Shown here: piece by piece, positions 45,111 through 55,960 of the stretch
Position numbering within the stretch: position 1 is the first letter of the stretch
Layout of the letters: every line of letters begins with the position of its first letter
From: Brachypodium distachyon
Taxonomy: Eukaryota; Streptophyta; Magnoliopsida; Poales; Poaceae
Length of the DNA stretch: 64,000 nt
Direction: 5' to 3'
Assembly: GCF_000005505.3 (NCBI RefSeq)
Contig: NC_016133.3
Coordinates: forward strand, 59,237,237-59,301,236
Program-made: the position numbers and the translations under genes
Notes under the pieces: model-generated
What the model was told of the DNA's origin: nothing
Database searches by the model: none
Seen by the model: the letters and a program-made list of their open reading frames with translations, nothing else

Positions 45111-46400
45111 AATCATAACAATAATATGGACGAGGTCGTGGTAGAGGAAATTGTAGTGCTCTCTTCAAGAACACAACTAGACCTCAAGAAAGACAAGAAA
45201 AGGGAGATAAAGAAAATGGTGAAATGGATAAAACTAAACATCCATGCCATCGTTGTGGAGGAAATTCCATTGGACACGAAACTGCCGTACACCAAAGTAT
45301 TGGATGTTTCTGATTTCTTCATTCAAGAATAATTTATATTGTAACTTCCTAGTCCATATAAGAATAAATATGTTTTAATTATAATAAGAGTTAAGTATAT
45401 GTTGTAACTTCCTTTGCTACATAATAAATTCATATATGTGTTTAATATTCCTGCATGTAACTGCTTAGTATTTAATAAATTTATTTTAATAAACTAATAG
45501 TTATTGGTACATGTTTCTTTTGAAGTATATATGTAAAACTCTTTGGCTCAAGATCTTCCAAAAGAAGAAGACATAAGCCTTATAGACGGTGCAACATCGC
45601 ATACCATACTAAAGAGTAAAGTATATTATTCATACCTTGTGGTACATGACGCAGTTGTTAATACATATCTGAAAGTGCTAAATTGATAGAGGGCTCGGGA
45701 AGAGCCACAATAATGTTACCTTGTGGGACAAAGGTAAACGAAGCACTTTATTCCCCAAAGTCTCAAAGAAATTTGTTGAGCTTTAAAGATATACGCCGAA
45801 ATGGCTATCATATAGAGACATTGTGTGAGGGTAATGTGGAATACCTCAACATTACAAAGATGTCATCGGGGAAAAATATGTGTTGGAGAAATTACCATAA
45901 TTATCTTTTGATTTATACTATACAAGTCTCAAAAGGAATGAGTCATATATGGTGGTGGAACCGAAGTTCACCAACCATAGCAATTTTATCTTCTGGTTTA
46001 TAGGCCATCCCGGATCAGTAATGATGTGAAAATTTATTAATAGTTCATGTGGGCATAAACTAAAGAATGAAAAGGTTCTCCAATCGAATGACTTCACATG
46101 CATCGCATGCTCTCAAGGGAAATTGATTGTGCGCCCATCACCAGCTAAAATTGAACATGAGTCCCTCGCTTTTCTGGAGCGCATACATGGAGATATATGT
46201 GGACCAATTCATTCACCAAGTGGACCATTTAGATATTTTATGGTTTTAATTGATGCATCAACTATATGGTCTCACGTCTCCTTACTATCAACCCGCAATC
46301 TAACATTTGCGCGGCTGTTAGCTCAAATAATCAAGTTAAGAGCTCAGTTACCAGATAATCCGATCAAAGCTTTACATCAAATAATTTCAATGAATATTGC

Positions 46401-47597
46401 GTGTCGATTGGAATAAGTGTTGAACATCCAGTTGCACATGTTCATACAAAGAATGGTCTTGCAGAGTCATTTATTAAACGTCTCCAATTAATAGCGAGAC
46501 CGTTACTTATGATGTCAAAACTCCCAATGTCTGCATGGGACATGCTCTTTTGCATGCAGCTTGGTTTTGAGTCTTCCAAAGCTGATATGTCCTTGTTCAT
46601 CTTCTCGCTGGAAGGAGTTCAGATCTATATGCTGGTCTATGTTGATGATATTGTTATTGCTGGCTCCACATCGGCTGCTGTTGATGGTCTGGTCAAGTCG
46701 TTGGCTGCTACTTTTCCTATCAAGGATATGGGCAAGTTAGAGTACTTTCTTGAATTGGAAGCGTCTTACAATTCAGGGGGGATGACCGTCACTCAACGGA
46801 AGTATGCGTTGGATCTTCTTCATAGAGTTAACATGGAGAATTGCAAGTCCACTCCCACACCATTGCCGACGTCAGAGAGTTTGTCGCGAAGTACTGGCAC
46901 GTTGCTTGGCACCGAGGATTCTTTCAGGTACCGAAGCATTGTTGGTGGTTTACAGTACTTGACACTCACCAGACCGGATATCTCGTTCGCTGTGAACAAG
47001 GTGTGTCAGTTTCTTTCACAGCCCACTAATGTTCATTGGGAGGCAGTAAAGCGTCTTCTGCGATACGTGAAGGAAACGTTGCATACAGGCTTGCAGTTTC
47101 GTAGATCCCCTTTCACTGGCATTAGCATATTCACTGATGCTGACTGGGCCAGGTGCGTGGACGACCGTCGATCCACGAGTGGTTTTGCTGTGTTTGTTGG
47201 ACCGAACTTGATTTCTTGGAGTTCGAAGAAGCAACCTACAGTCTCGAGATCGAGTACCGAGGTTGAATACAAGGCACTGGCAAACGGCGCCGCTGAAGCT
47301 ATCTGGGTAGATTCGTTGCTCAAGGAGCTCGGCGTTACTCAGCAGCGTACACCCATTCTTTGGTGTGATAACTTAGGGGCCACGTACCTCACGGCGAATC
47401 CTGTCTTCCATGCTCGAACGAAGCGCATTGAGATCGACTTCCACTTTGTGCGAGAGCGGGTTGCTGCAGGTGCACTCAAGGTTCGGTTCATCTCCTCCAA
47501 TGACCGGCTGGCTGATGTGTTCACAAAGCCAGCGACTCGACAGATGCTAGACCGTTTCAAGTCGAATCTAAATCTTGTATGTAATAGTTTAGATTGA
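46401..47597 (+). pseudogene. In-frame fusion of Copia A integrase and Copia B reverse transcriptase/RNase H
   Basis: A 398-residue open frame. Residues 1-53 belong to element A (integrase, [11 protein letters not shown]). From about 46560 the sequence switches to another Copia family: the second half of the reverse transcriptase with YVDDIVIAG, then RNase H with [25 protein letters not shown] and [13 protein letters not shown], ending in the usual L-A-D-V-F-T-K-P tail. The catalytic core of the reverse transcriptase is missing its first half. The join keeps one reading frame, so a chimeric protein would be made if transcribed; activity is very unlikely. Confidence 0.85.
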
Positions 47598-47740
47598 GGG
47601 GGTGTGTTAGAAACGGACTCCATTACGTATACGTGTGGTTACGTACCCGTATCGTATTGTAATTGTATTGACCTGTCTGAGTATATAAATAGAGGAGAGG
47701 TGGAGGCTTAGACCCCACGAAACCCTAAACCTATTCTTCA
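46561..47740 (+). mobile_element. Copia element B fragment (RT/RNase H, polypurine tract, partial LTR)
   Basis: After the stop of the pol frame comes a polypurine tract 'gattgagggggtg' (47592-47604) and an LTR start TGTTAGAAACGG at 47605, with a TATA-like 'gtatataaatag' near 47681. At about 47740 the sequence reverts to element A. Element A sequence between its integrase end and R-R-L-G-I-Y is missing, so B replaces part of A rather than simply being inserted. Confidence 0.8.
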
Positions 47741-48725
47741 AACTGGGACCTCAAAGAAGATTGGGAATATATGTTGGATATGAATCCCCTTCTATAATAA
47801 AATATCTTGAACCATCAAATTTCACAACAACAAGGGGAGAGGATAAGCAGCTAAATAAAGAAACAAGCTAGAATGAATTATCACTATCTCACTTTGATCC
47901 TCGTACAAACCTATGTGAGCAAGAAGTTCAAAGGATAATTCATTTACAAAGCTTAGCGAATAATTTGCCATATGCCCATGTTGGACATCAATTCTTTCAG
48001 GAGCATTAGCAGTTGGAATATATGACTTTGTCACTCTTTTTTAGTCTGTAAAAGCGTCTACCCCAAATGAATCAAAACCTACTATGAAACGAGGTAGACC
48101 ATTGGGTTCCAAAGATAAAAATCCTCGGAAAAGAAAGGGAGCAAAGGATCAAGATGGTCAATCTGAGGAAATAATAAACCAAGAAAAACATGACAAATGC
48201 TATTGCTACAGAAGAGACAAAAGGTACATGATTGTTTAGAGAATGAGATCTCATTAAACTATGTCTTGTCGGGAAAAAATTGGAACCGTGACAAAGTTAT
48301 CATCAATGATGCATTTGCATATAATCTAGCACTAGAAATTATGGATGAAATTGAGGATCATGAATCTCGATCGGTCGAGGAATGCAAGGAAAGACAATAT
48401 TGGTCAAGATGGAAAGATGCAATTCAAGCAAAATTAAATTCACTTACAAAAAGAGAAGTCTTCGGACCCGTAACCTGCACACCTGTTGAAACCTGTTGGT
48501 TTGAAGAGAGTCTTTGTGCGAAAGCGAAACGAGAAAGGGGAAATTACGAGATACAAAACACGAATAGTTGCCCAAGGATTCTCCCAAAGACCTGGTATAG
48601 ATTATGAAGAAACATACTCTCCTGTGATGGATGCAAAGGCTTTTAGATAACTTATTAGTCTAGCAATAAAAGAAAATCTTGAACTGCATCTAATGAATGT
48701 TGTTACAGCATACTTGTATACAAAC

Positions 48726-49610
48726 CGGCTTCGGAATAAAAAAAGAAATACAACTGATCCACCTGAGCCGGCCCAGGTCGTGCAAAGCTGCGCAAAAGTC
48801 AGCCCGCCAGCGAAAATACCGGGCCATACGGTAAGGATTCTGTCCGTGTACTATATTGGACCGGCCCATCTCGTCCCTTCGATGGGAAATTGAATGGGTA
48901 CGATACCAGGAGCCCTGGGTTACGAGAGCCGAAAAGAATTTTCGGAGAGAAAACACATTTTATTGAGATAATGGATATATACATGGAGAGATAAAACACA
49001 TATCCTTGAAAGAGAATATATATGTGTGGTTCAACAGTGGATGAAAAGTGAATCAAAAAATTGAGTTGATCTGTATGCACCAGTGAATCAAATAGTGGTT
49101 CAATAGTGGATCAAATAGTGAAACTCTGTGGGCAGTTAACATCCCGTCCCCAATTCTCTGTTGTTGTCATCAGGACGATCGTGTGGCCACCTGCGAAGGA
49201 ATTGACGATCGGGATACTTAGAGCAACACGCTCGAGACCAGAAAATCCACACTCACATACTAAGTAGCCATGAAGTGTGAAGTATACAGTAAGTTAGCAT
49301 TCCATCAAGTTATCAATACATTATGATTAAACTACCATGTTATACAAAGTCAAGTTGCTAATCATGGGCCAAATTTTTTATCATAATTAAGCATTGTGAT
49401 TGAAACTGTGTATATTATTCAAATTTTCCATGTAGTAGTTTGTAGTTGTCAAGCCTAAATATACAAAACTGCTAGCGCACTGTGATTGGATTTGTCATGC
49501 AACATGGAGATAAGATGATGGACAGTAGACAGTAAGTTACCACCTTTAAATGCATCTAAGTGACCAGGCTGGTCTAATTGAAATTACCATGTTATATAGA
49601 AATAAGTTGA
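48726..49610. other. Spacer of unknown origin
   Basis: No gene is recognised. Between 49280 and 50040 the pair 'acagtaagtta' and 'accatgttata' recurs at intervals of about 240 bases, suggesting a diverged tandem arrangement. Confidence 0.3.
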
Positions 49611-49803
49611 TTGCAGTCATGGGCGGAGCCACCGCCCGGCGACCCCGAGTAGTTGCCCAGGCTCCCATCTGATTTTCTTATTAAACCAAATAAGGTACGG
49701 TGTTTAAATTAGGAAAAAATTATGTGCAAATGTTAGATTAGGAGGAAGTTCTTAGACTTTGCTCAGGCTTCACAAATTGTCTGACTCCGCCACTGATTGC
49801 AGT
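49610..49803. mobile_element. hAT-like MITE with 8-bp target-site duplication
   Basis: A 178 bp element (49618-49795) begins CATGGGCGGAGCCAC and ends CTGACTCCGCCACTG. It is flanked by perfect ATTGCAGT copies at 49610-49617 and 49796-49803, the duplication length of hAT elements. Confidence 0.85.
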
Positions 49804-50781
49804 ATACATAAAGGAACCATGGCTGCCTACATGCATCAAACTGCCAATGTGTAAAAAAATTGTGCTCGCATCTAATCTAAAGCTAAGTTGCTATGAAATT
49901 GACAGTAAGGTGTCATGTGTCATCTCTAAATGTATAAATGAAATTGCAGTGTTGTTTAATCCTAAGTTGATAAGCAGTAAACAAAAAGTAACCATGCATA
50001 TATGCATCAAGCTGCCAGTGCATGTGTTGTGATGCAGGTGACAATGGATCTGCAAGGCAGAGATCTGTTCGAGGGTTGTAATCAAAAAAATACATCCCAA
50101 TAGTGCCAAAATCACAAAACTCCCTCCACCCATGACACAATTCCTAAAATCAAATCTAGAACTGTTTAGACTGCGCCACAACGAGGTGCAAAAAATAGAT
50201 GTAACACCAACGAGTTTGAACCGGAAAAAAATAGATGATGCTCCCCTAGATAAACCAAAATTCTCATCCAGAAATTAGATGACGCACAACCAAATGGTTC
50301 CTCCATTTGAAGCTCCTCCGCCCGAACGAATGTACATACAGCAACATGAGATTTCAAATTTGAAAAGTAAAATGCCCTTCCCTAGCACCCACACATACTC
50401 TCATCGGAGAAACAATTAGCTCCATCCCAAACATGAAAGAGGCCACCCCCTAAACAGTAACAAATCACCAACCACAGCCGCATAGAAATCAAGTCCCTAG
50501 TCCAACAATAGGCAACCAACCCGTTTCAACAGGAATCTGCCACAAAGCCTCACAAAAGAAAGAAGTCCATATTTCACCCCAAATGTATCTCTTGAGATGC
50601 ATTAACTGCTGCAGTTGAAAACCGTTTATTTTTAACCCTTAAATCCAAAAAACCGGACAAATCACCCCATTAGGCGGTTTTCATGCTGACGTGGCCAATT
50701 TAGACCGGTTCTGTTGCTGATTAGGATTTTTTACCTCACTTCCTGCTGACATGGCAGTTATATATTTTGTTTATTTCGAGA
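49804..50781. other. Spacer
   Basis: AT-rich, with many short low-complexity words. Short open frames on both strands show no domain and no splice-compatible extension. Nothing definite is seen. Confidence 0.3.
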
Positions 50782-51520
50782 TCAGGTGATACCCACGTGT
50801 TTTACACACATCTTAAAGCGCTTCTTCCCGAGTCGCCTGTGTTGTACTCGCACCTGAAGTAGTTCCAAATTAGAAACACGGATCAGGCCAAGGTACTTGA
50901 AATCTCCATGATTTTCCCTTTGTCCCATGCGGCCATGGCCACAGATGCTACAGAGACAAATTAGAGATGAGCCGATGGTGGGATCAAAAACAGATAGGAG
51001 TGAATTTGATCCATACAACTCCGTATTTGCTTTGGCCATTCCAAATTTCCAATCAATTCCAACAGTAGTGGTGTACGTTGTGCTTGTTGCCCAGCGCGAG
51101 GACGGCGAAGAGCTGCCGTGGGTCTTCCCCGTGCGCCCGTGCCCCGGCAGAGAACCAACCGCAGACCGTCTGCCTGCGTGTGAACCCACGACGGTGACAA
51201 CACGGACGGGGAGGAGGAGGGGGTGGACTGCGACCCCGAGGTCCTCGACATGCGTGCAGCGGAGATGACGGCGAAGTCCCGGCGGCGGCGGATGGAGCTC
51301 CCAGCATCCCGTGGCGTTAGGGACGAGTCTTCGGAACCGCAGCATGGAGGCAAAGCTCGTGGAGGCTTTGTCTTTGACCGGGAGGCGGCGGAGGAGGCTG
51401 CCGACGGCGAGGTCGGGCGCCGTGGCTGGGTGATTCGGGGCGGCTGGAGGCCATGGAGTTCGGCTCGAACTCGTGATCGGCCAGGGGGCGTGGGTGACGC
51501 GGGAAGGACCACGGTCTCAT
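50782..51520 (-). pseudogene. Possible decayed F-box-type gene
   Basis: The minus strand is GC-rich with exon-like composition. One frame near 51430-51330 reads P-D-L-A-V-G-S-L-L-R-R-L-P-V-K-D-K-A, which resembles the first half of an F-box domain (LP-x-D-L...I-L-x-R-L-P-V-K). It continues openly to 50782 without a recognisable substrate-binding domain, and the nearest upstream ATG is in another frame. F-box is a guess from a short motif; an unrelated GC-rich leader is possible. Confidence 0.25.
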
Positions 51521-51704
51521 GCACAGAGAAGAACGGCAGAGAGGAAGAAGAAAGAGAAAAGAGAAAAGAGGAAAAAAATAATCTAAATATGGACTTAAAA
51601 GCGCAAAGCCCGGTCTGAGGCCCGGCCCGTTTAATGTCGAGGCCCGCAGCCCACCACCAGTGAACTAGTCTACCCTACCGGCCCACCGTCGTCGTTGGAA
51701 CAGG

Positions 51705-52370
51705 ATGGGGCGAGGCTGCGCGATTGCTCTCGCGGCGGCGGCGGCGGCGCTGCTGGTGTCGCTGCCTATGCTGCTGGTGTTGCCGCCGGACGCGGACACG
51801 TACGAGCAGGAGAGCCGCCGGATGTTCGTGGAGTGGAAGGCCAGGTACAAGAAGACCTATAAATACGCCGGCGAAGAGGAGTGCCGGTACGCGTTGTTCA
51901 AGGAGAGCCGCTGCCGCGTCGCCTGGGCCAGGGCCGACGGGGTGACCACATCTGGCCTCAACGGTCTCAGCGCCCTCGCCAATGAGGAGATCCAGCGCGG
52001 GTACAGGGTCCGGAAGGGGGAGAAATCGTACGAGCAGGAGACTCGACGGTTGTTCGTGGGGTGGAAGGCCAAGTACGGCAAGACCTACAGAGACGTCGGT
52101 GAGGAGGAATGCCGGTACAGGTTGTTCAAGGGCAACCGCCGCGTCGTCGTCCGGCTCAACGCCGGGCAGAACGTGTACGGCATCAACCAATTCGGTGACC
52201 TCACCAACGAGGAGGTCCGGGAACACTGCTACCCGGAGATGGTGGACCAAGAGCTGAGCGCCAGGTGCCAAGCCGCCGCCCCCGATCCGGACCCCGACTC
52301 TTTACATGTGGTTGTTTACCATGATAAGTTGGTGTGGTGGATCCATAAGTCCTTTTTCTCTAATAATTGA
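51705..52370 (+). CDS. Tandem cathepsin-propeptide (I29) inhibitor-like protein, no protease domain
   Basis: A single-exon frame of 221 residues. A hydrophobic signal segment lies at about 7-27. Two I29 propeptide repeats follow, at about 36-97 and 113-175. Repeat 2 keeps E-E-E-C-R-Y-R-L-F-K-G-N, fitting the ERFNIN helix, and GINQFGDLTNEE, fitting the GxNxFxD motif. Repeat 1 has F-K-E-S and GLNGLSALANEE, so it has lost the Asn, Phe and Asp of these motifs. There is no papain-type catalytic domain and the frame stops shortly after. Free-standing I29 proteins (CTLA-2, Drosophila crammer) inhibit cysteine proteases; that role here is inference. The ATG lies right after a gene-poor stretch. The C-terminal 20 residues are unlike the repeats and may be recruited. 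Confidence 0.85.
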   Translation: MGRGCAIALAAAAAALLVSLPMLLVLPPDADTYEQESRRMFVEWKARYKKTYKYAGEEECRYALFKESRCRVAWARADGVTTSGLNGLSALANEEIQRGYRVRKGEKSYEQETRRLFVGWKAKYGKTYRDVGEEECRYRLFKGNRRVVVRLNAGQNVYGINQFGDLTNEEVREHCYPEMVDQELSARCQAAAPDPDPDSLHVVVYHDKLVWWIHKSFFSNN

Positions 52371-53180
52371 TGATCTCACCATCTGCTGTCATTTGACATG
52401 ATGCTAAATAGCCTGTTGGTCTTGGAAACATCTCAAGTCTGAATCTCGTGTGGATGTTTCTTAATTCTATTGGTACCAGTGTTTAATCATATATATAATT
52501 CTCATTCGCTACTATTTACTTTTTTTATATATAGGTTTGCCGGTGCATTGCTACGGAAGCGGAGTCTGGAGGAAGCGCTGTTCCTGGAGATGAAGCACAC
52601 ATGTGGATCTGAACGTCACTTGTGTGTGTTGCTGGAGAATTTTAGAATAAAGATGTTGCTAATGTAATATGGTAAATTTGAGATGAAAATGTGTGTATGC
52701 TTTTCCAAACTATGATTAAGATTGTTGTTTGGATGTGGTGTTTTCGGCTGTTTGCTATGTCAAACTGGCGGGCCTCCTAGGACAACCGTTCCATCATCAT
52801 GACTCTTGAAAAGGCCTCTCTCTCCTGTAATCTTAACAGTGGGAGCCTTGACTGTCATGTTAAACCAATCTTTGATCATCGGGCAAACAAGGCAATGCAT
52901 TTACAGTCAGCTACTTTTCATCTTTATCTTTGAATTGACTACTATGCGATAGGTTGGAAGCACCGTTCTATGCAATTGCTTCTTTTCCTGCTGTCTTTCC
53001 TAAACTTCTTCGAATTTTGTCTTGCTTATATAATGTTAACTTTTACAGGATGTTTAATTGTGAATTGTTGCATATTATCATGGTTGTGTGAACCCATGAT
53101 AATTAGGTTCTGTAGTTTAATAGCAGTAGTGATTAATTGTCATTATCCACTTATGAATTTTTGTTCCTCTCTGTCAAACA
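52371..53180. other. Spacer between the I29 gene and a decayed gene
   Basis: AT-rich. 'ggtttgccggtgcattgcta' at about 52534 resembles the word at 38565 and may be a transposon end. No gene is supported. Confidence 0.3.
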
Positions 53181-53181
53181 G

Positions 53182-55185
53182 GGGATTGTATCCTTTTGGG
53201 GAGTAATTACTTATACCAACCAGTCACTCGCTATTCATGAAATCAAACATTTGTGCAGGAAACATCGCTGTGCTAGGACATATGGTAGAAATCTGAATAT
53301 CAGAGTGGACATTTTTTTAAATCCAGCTGAGACGAATGTTCTGTGTAGTGACTGGAATGGCTGGAAAGATCCAATTATCTGGTTAGTACTAAAGTTACAG
53401 CCTAGAATAAGTTTTATGTTTTACAGTATTTCTCTTGGCATGACCTGCATATATTATTGATAGGAATAAGTGCAGAAAATAGCAACGGTGATAAGTTTCC
53501 TAATTTACTCCAGAGGCACACTAGATGATGAAGATATCTGTCACATCTTGCACTTACACATGGCTTAGGGTTTAGAGAACAAGTTCAATAATGTTTTTTT
53601 TATTAAGCCTTAGGTGACAACTAACCAGTCATTTCCGTCAGTGTGCATTTCTTATGTAACTAATCATTTGCCGTAGTGCATTTATTCTTTCTTGTTTGTT
53701 TAGTGTTTTACACACTAGTGCAGTTGGTTTACTTTCTTTTCTTGAGTCATTAGTTTTCATCATGGTTCGAAAAAGCATCGCTTAAGCGACGCTTAAGCGG
53801 GCAAAAGCTCTGATCGGTGGGAAAACACCTCACTTAGGCCCTAAGCGCCTACTTAAGATAAGGCGCATTAGCAAAATTCTCTTCTGCACTGGCGGCTTCT
53901 CTCCCTCTCCCGCCTGATTCCCATCAAAGATCACTCCAATTTCTCCAATTTCCCTTGATTTCCTCCAAGGATCCTGCCAATTTCTCCTGGGCGAGCAAAA
54001 GAATCCTGCCAGTTTCTCCAATTCCCCTTGATTTCTTTCAAGGATCCCGCCAATTTTTCCTGGGCGAGCAACAGAGTCCCTCCAAATTCTCCAATTCCCC
54101 TTAATTTTCTCCAAGAATCACACCAATTTCTAAAAAACAGAGTCTGTACGGAACGCTTAAGCTCCGCTTAAGCTTCAATTCCTTTGAGTGGTGCCTCACC
54201 GCTCGCTTAACGCTTAGCGCTTTTTTGAACCATGGTTTTCATACAAAAACTACGTGTAAAAAGCATGCTGAATGGTGCTACTTATTCCCAATTCTAGGTT
54301 TGATGGCGCAACAGATGCAGTTGGGATTCAGTTTTTTTTCTGGAGAATGTTCATCCTAGAATGAAGCTGCTGCATCGGCTCTTTTTGGATTGCCAGACTC
54401 ATTGTATGCCAGACCGAATACATTTGGTGAACTTATGCGAGCTATCATATCTCCATCCAGCAAAGTCCAAGAAGCAGTTGACTGGGCTTTGAAGGGTGCG
54501 AATCCAGATATTGTTTTGCACACGGCCACACGCGCATGATGGCGAATAGGTATGGCCCACTATTTGTGGATGCTTGTGTAAATTGAAGTAACTATATAGA
54601 TTGCCCCATCAGTTGAAGAAGGAAAAGTGCAGTATAGTAGAATATTGGCATCATGCAATTTCACCTGCCTACTTATCTCGTTCATCAGTAGTCACTGAAA
54701 ATGCTTCTTTGTAACCGAAATTGTTATTGTAACCTAAGATAGCTTCGCATATTTCTTTTATTTCTGTAATATAGTCTTCAAACTTAAAGTTCGAATCGGT
54801 AATAGTCAATTTCAATATTTTATTAAATATCTTCCAGTTTCAGAATGTCCACCACATTTATCATGCAGATAATTTGTTAGCAGCACTTAGTGTTGTACAA
54901 CATATCTGGCGAGCTAAAGAGCTAATCAGTAATGAGGCGATAGTTGGCTATACGCCTATGTTTTAGAACACTGATATCATGTGTTTTGAACAGTTGAAGA
55001 TTAACTCCTATCATTACTCTAGGCCAGTCCGAGCAAGAAAAGCTGCAGTTCTTTGTATTAAGAGAGCCCTACAGATTAGGAATATCAAGGGTGCACCTCT
55101 GGTGGCATTGGTCTCAGACACACCAGCATTTGTGAAGGAGATAAAGTCAGACATCAGAGAGTTTGCAGAGGTTAGCTGCTAGATT
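53182..55185 (+). pseudogene. Decayed multi-exon gene, glycosyltransferase-like
   Basis: Three exon-like pieces on the plus strand. The first, about 53182-53381, contains YTNQSLAIHEIKHLC and CSDWNGWKDPIIW. The second, about 54300-54549, contains F-D-G-A-T-D-A-V-G and SLYARPNTFGELMRAIISPS, then NPDIVLH. The third, about 55023-55168, contains PVRARKAAVLCIKRAL and ALVSDTPAFVKEIKSDIREF. They resemble consecutive exons of a plant glycosyltransferase-type protein that I cannot name with certainty. Exon 2 has a frame-breaking extra base in a T run and an insertion after the conserved V-L-H that leads to a stop. Upstream and downstream exons were not found, and an hAT MITE sits in the first intron. 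Confidence 0.6.
53753..54242. mobile_element. hAT-type MITE with 8-bp target-site duplication
   Basis: A 474 bp element (53761-54234) begins CATGGTTCGAAAAAGC and ends GCGCTTTTTTGAACCATG. It is flanked by perfect GTTTTCAT copies (53753-53760 and 54235-54242). Subterminal 'cgcttaagcg' words repeat near both ends. The middle (53935-54130) is a tandem array of about three 70-bp units built on 'tctccaattccccttgattt'. Confidence 0.85.
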
Positions 55186-55199
55186 GAATTGAATACTAC

Positions 55200-55960
55200 A
55201 GGGTGAACTTAGCACCATATTTCAAGCACCATGGAGATTGATTATGTATTTCTGGAAATATTTGCCACACAGCTCTGAGGAAAACTGAAGGCCTGAAGCC
55301 CACACAGCTTTCAGCCCATATACGCACCCGGCTCCTATTAAGTTACTAACCCAAGCTCGACTCCACCCGTCCACCATCTATCATTCCCCATTTCCCACTC
55401 TGAAAAAGTTGCGGCGGCTGCTTGGCGACGTGCGGCGACGAGCTTGGCGACTGGCGGCGGCGACGCCGTCGGCCAGTACTCCAGGCAGCAGGTCGCCACC
55501 GGTGACGAGGGATGCTGAACCAGAATGTCCTCCTCAAATCCATCTCCTACTCCACCGGAAGGCAAGTGCTATGTCTGAAACAGTCAAGCTCTTAATTTGT
55601 TTGCTTTGCTTCTGATCTCCCTGCTGTTTGCTCGAGGATCTCCCTGCTGTTTTATTTTACTTCTAAAGTTGAAGTTGTTGTTGAGTGTTGGCCGATTATT
55701 TTATTTATTTCTAAAGTTGGAGTCGTTGTAGGCTAGTTTGCCTATGGTGTCCAGGATCATTATTGCAATCTTGTAATATGAGCATAGATGATTATTAATT
55801 CTCTGATTTATTGCTTCTCAATGTAACTAATTTATTGCCTCTCAACGTAACAGTCAAGCTCTTCTAGTTCGTGCATATATTCATCTCAATGTAACTAATA
55901 TATTGCTTGATTCTCAATGTGTTTATTTGTCTTGTGTAGGTGCGGTTGGCTCAAGCAGTG
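55200..55960. other. Spacer and possible leader of the hAT transposase
   Basis: A GC-rich patch at 55400-55560 has open frames on both strands without a domain. It may be the non-coding first exon of the decayed hAT transposase that follows. The rest is AT-rich with nothing definite. Confidence 0.3.

Larger units (their letters stand above)
45111..48725 (+). mobile_element. Copia element A, decayed and interrupted
   Basis: Pieces of one Ty1/Copia (TNT1-94-like) polyprotein lie in order but in shifting frames. They are: the gag zinc-knuckle end (H-P-C-H-R-C-G-G then C-R-T-P-K, 45230-45300); the gag-pre-integrase region (S-K-S-Q-R-N-L-L-S-F, 45683-46003); the integrase core (FLERIHGDICGPIHSP, 46123-46400, and [15 protein letters not shown], about 46440-46490); then, after an inserted block, R-R-L-G-I-Y-V-G-Y (47745-47800) and the start of the reverse transcriptase region (KDAIQAKLNSLTKREVFGPV, about 48410-48480), ending near 48720. 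Both LTRs are missing. Stops and frameshifts show that it is dead. Confidence 0.85.

Noticed and set aside
53830..54114. Minus-strand frame of 94 codons
   Set aside because: It is produced by the internal tandem array of the hAT MITE.
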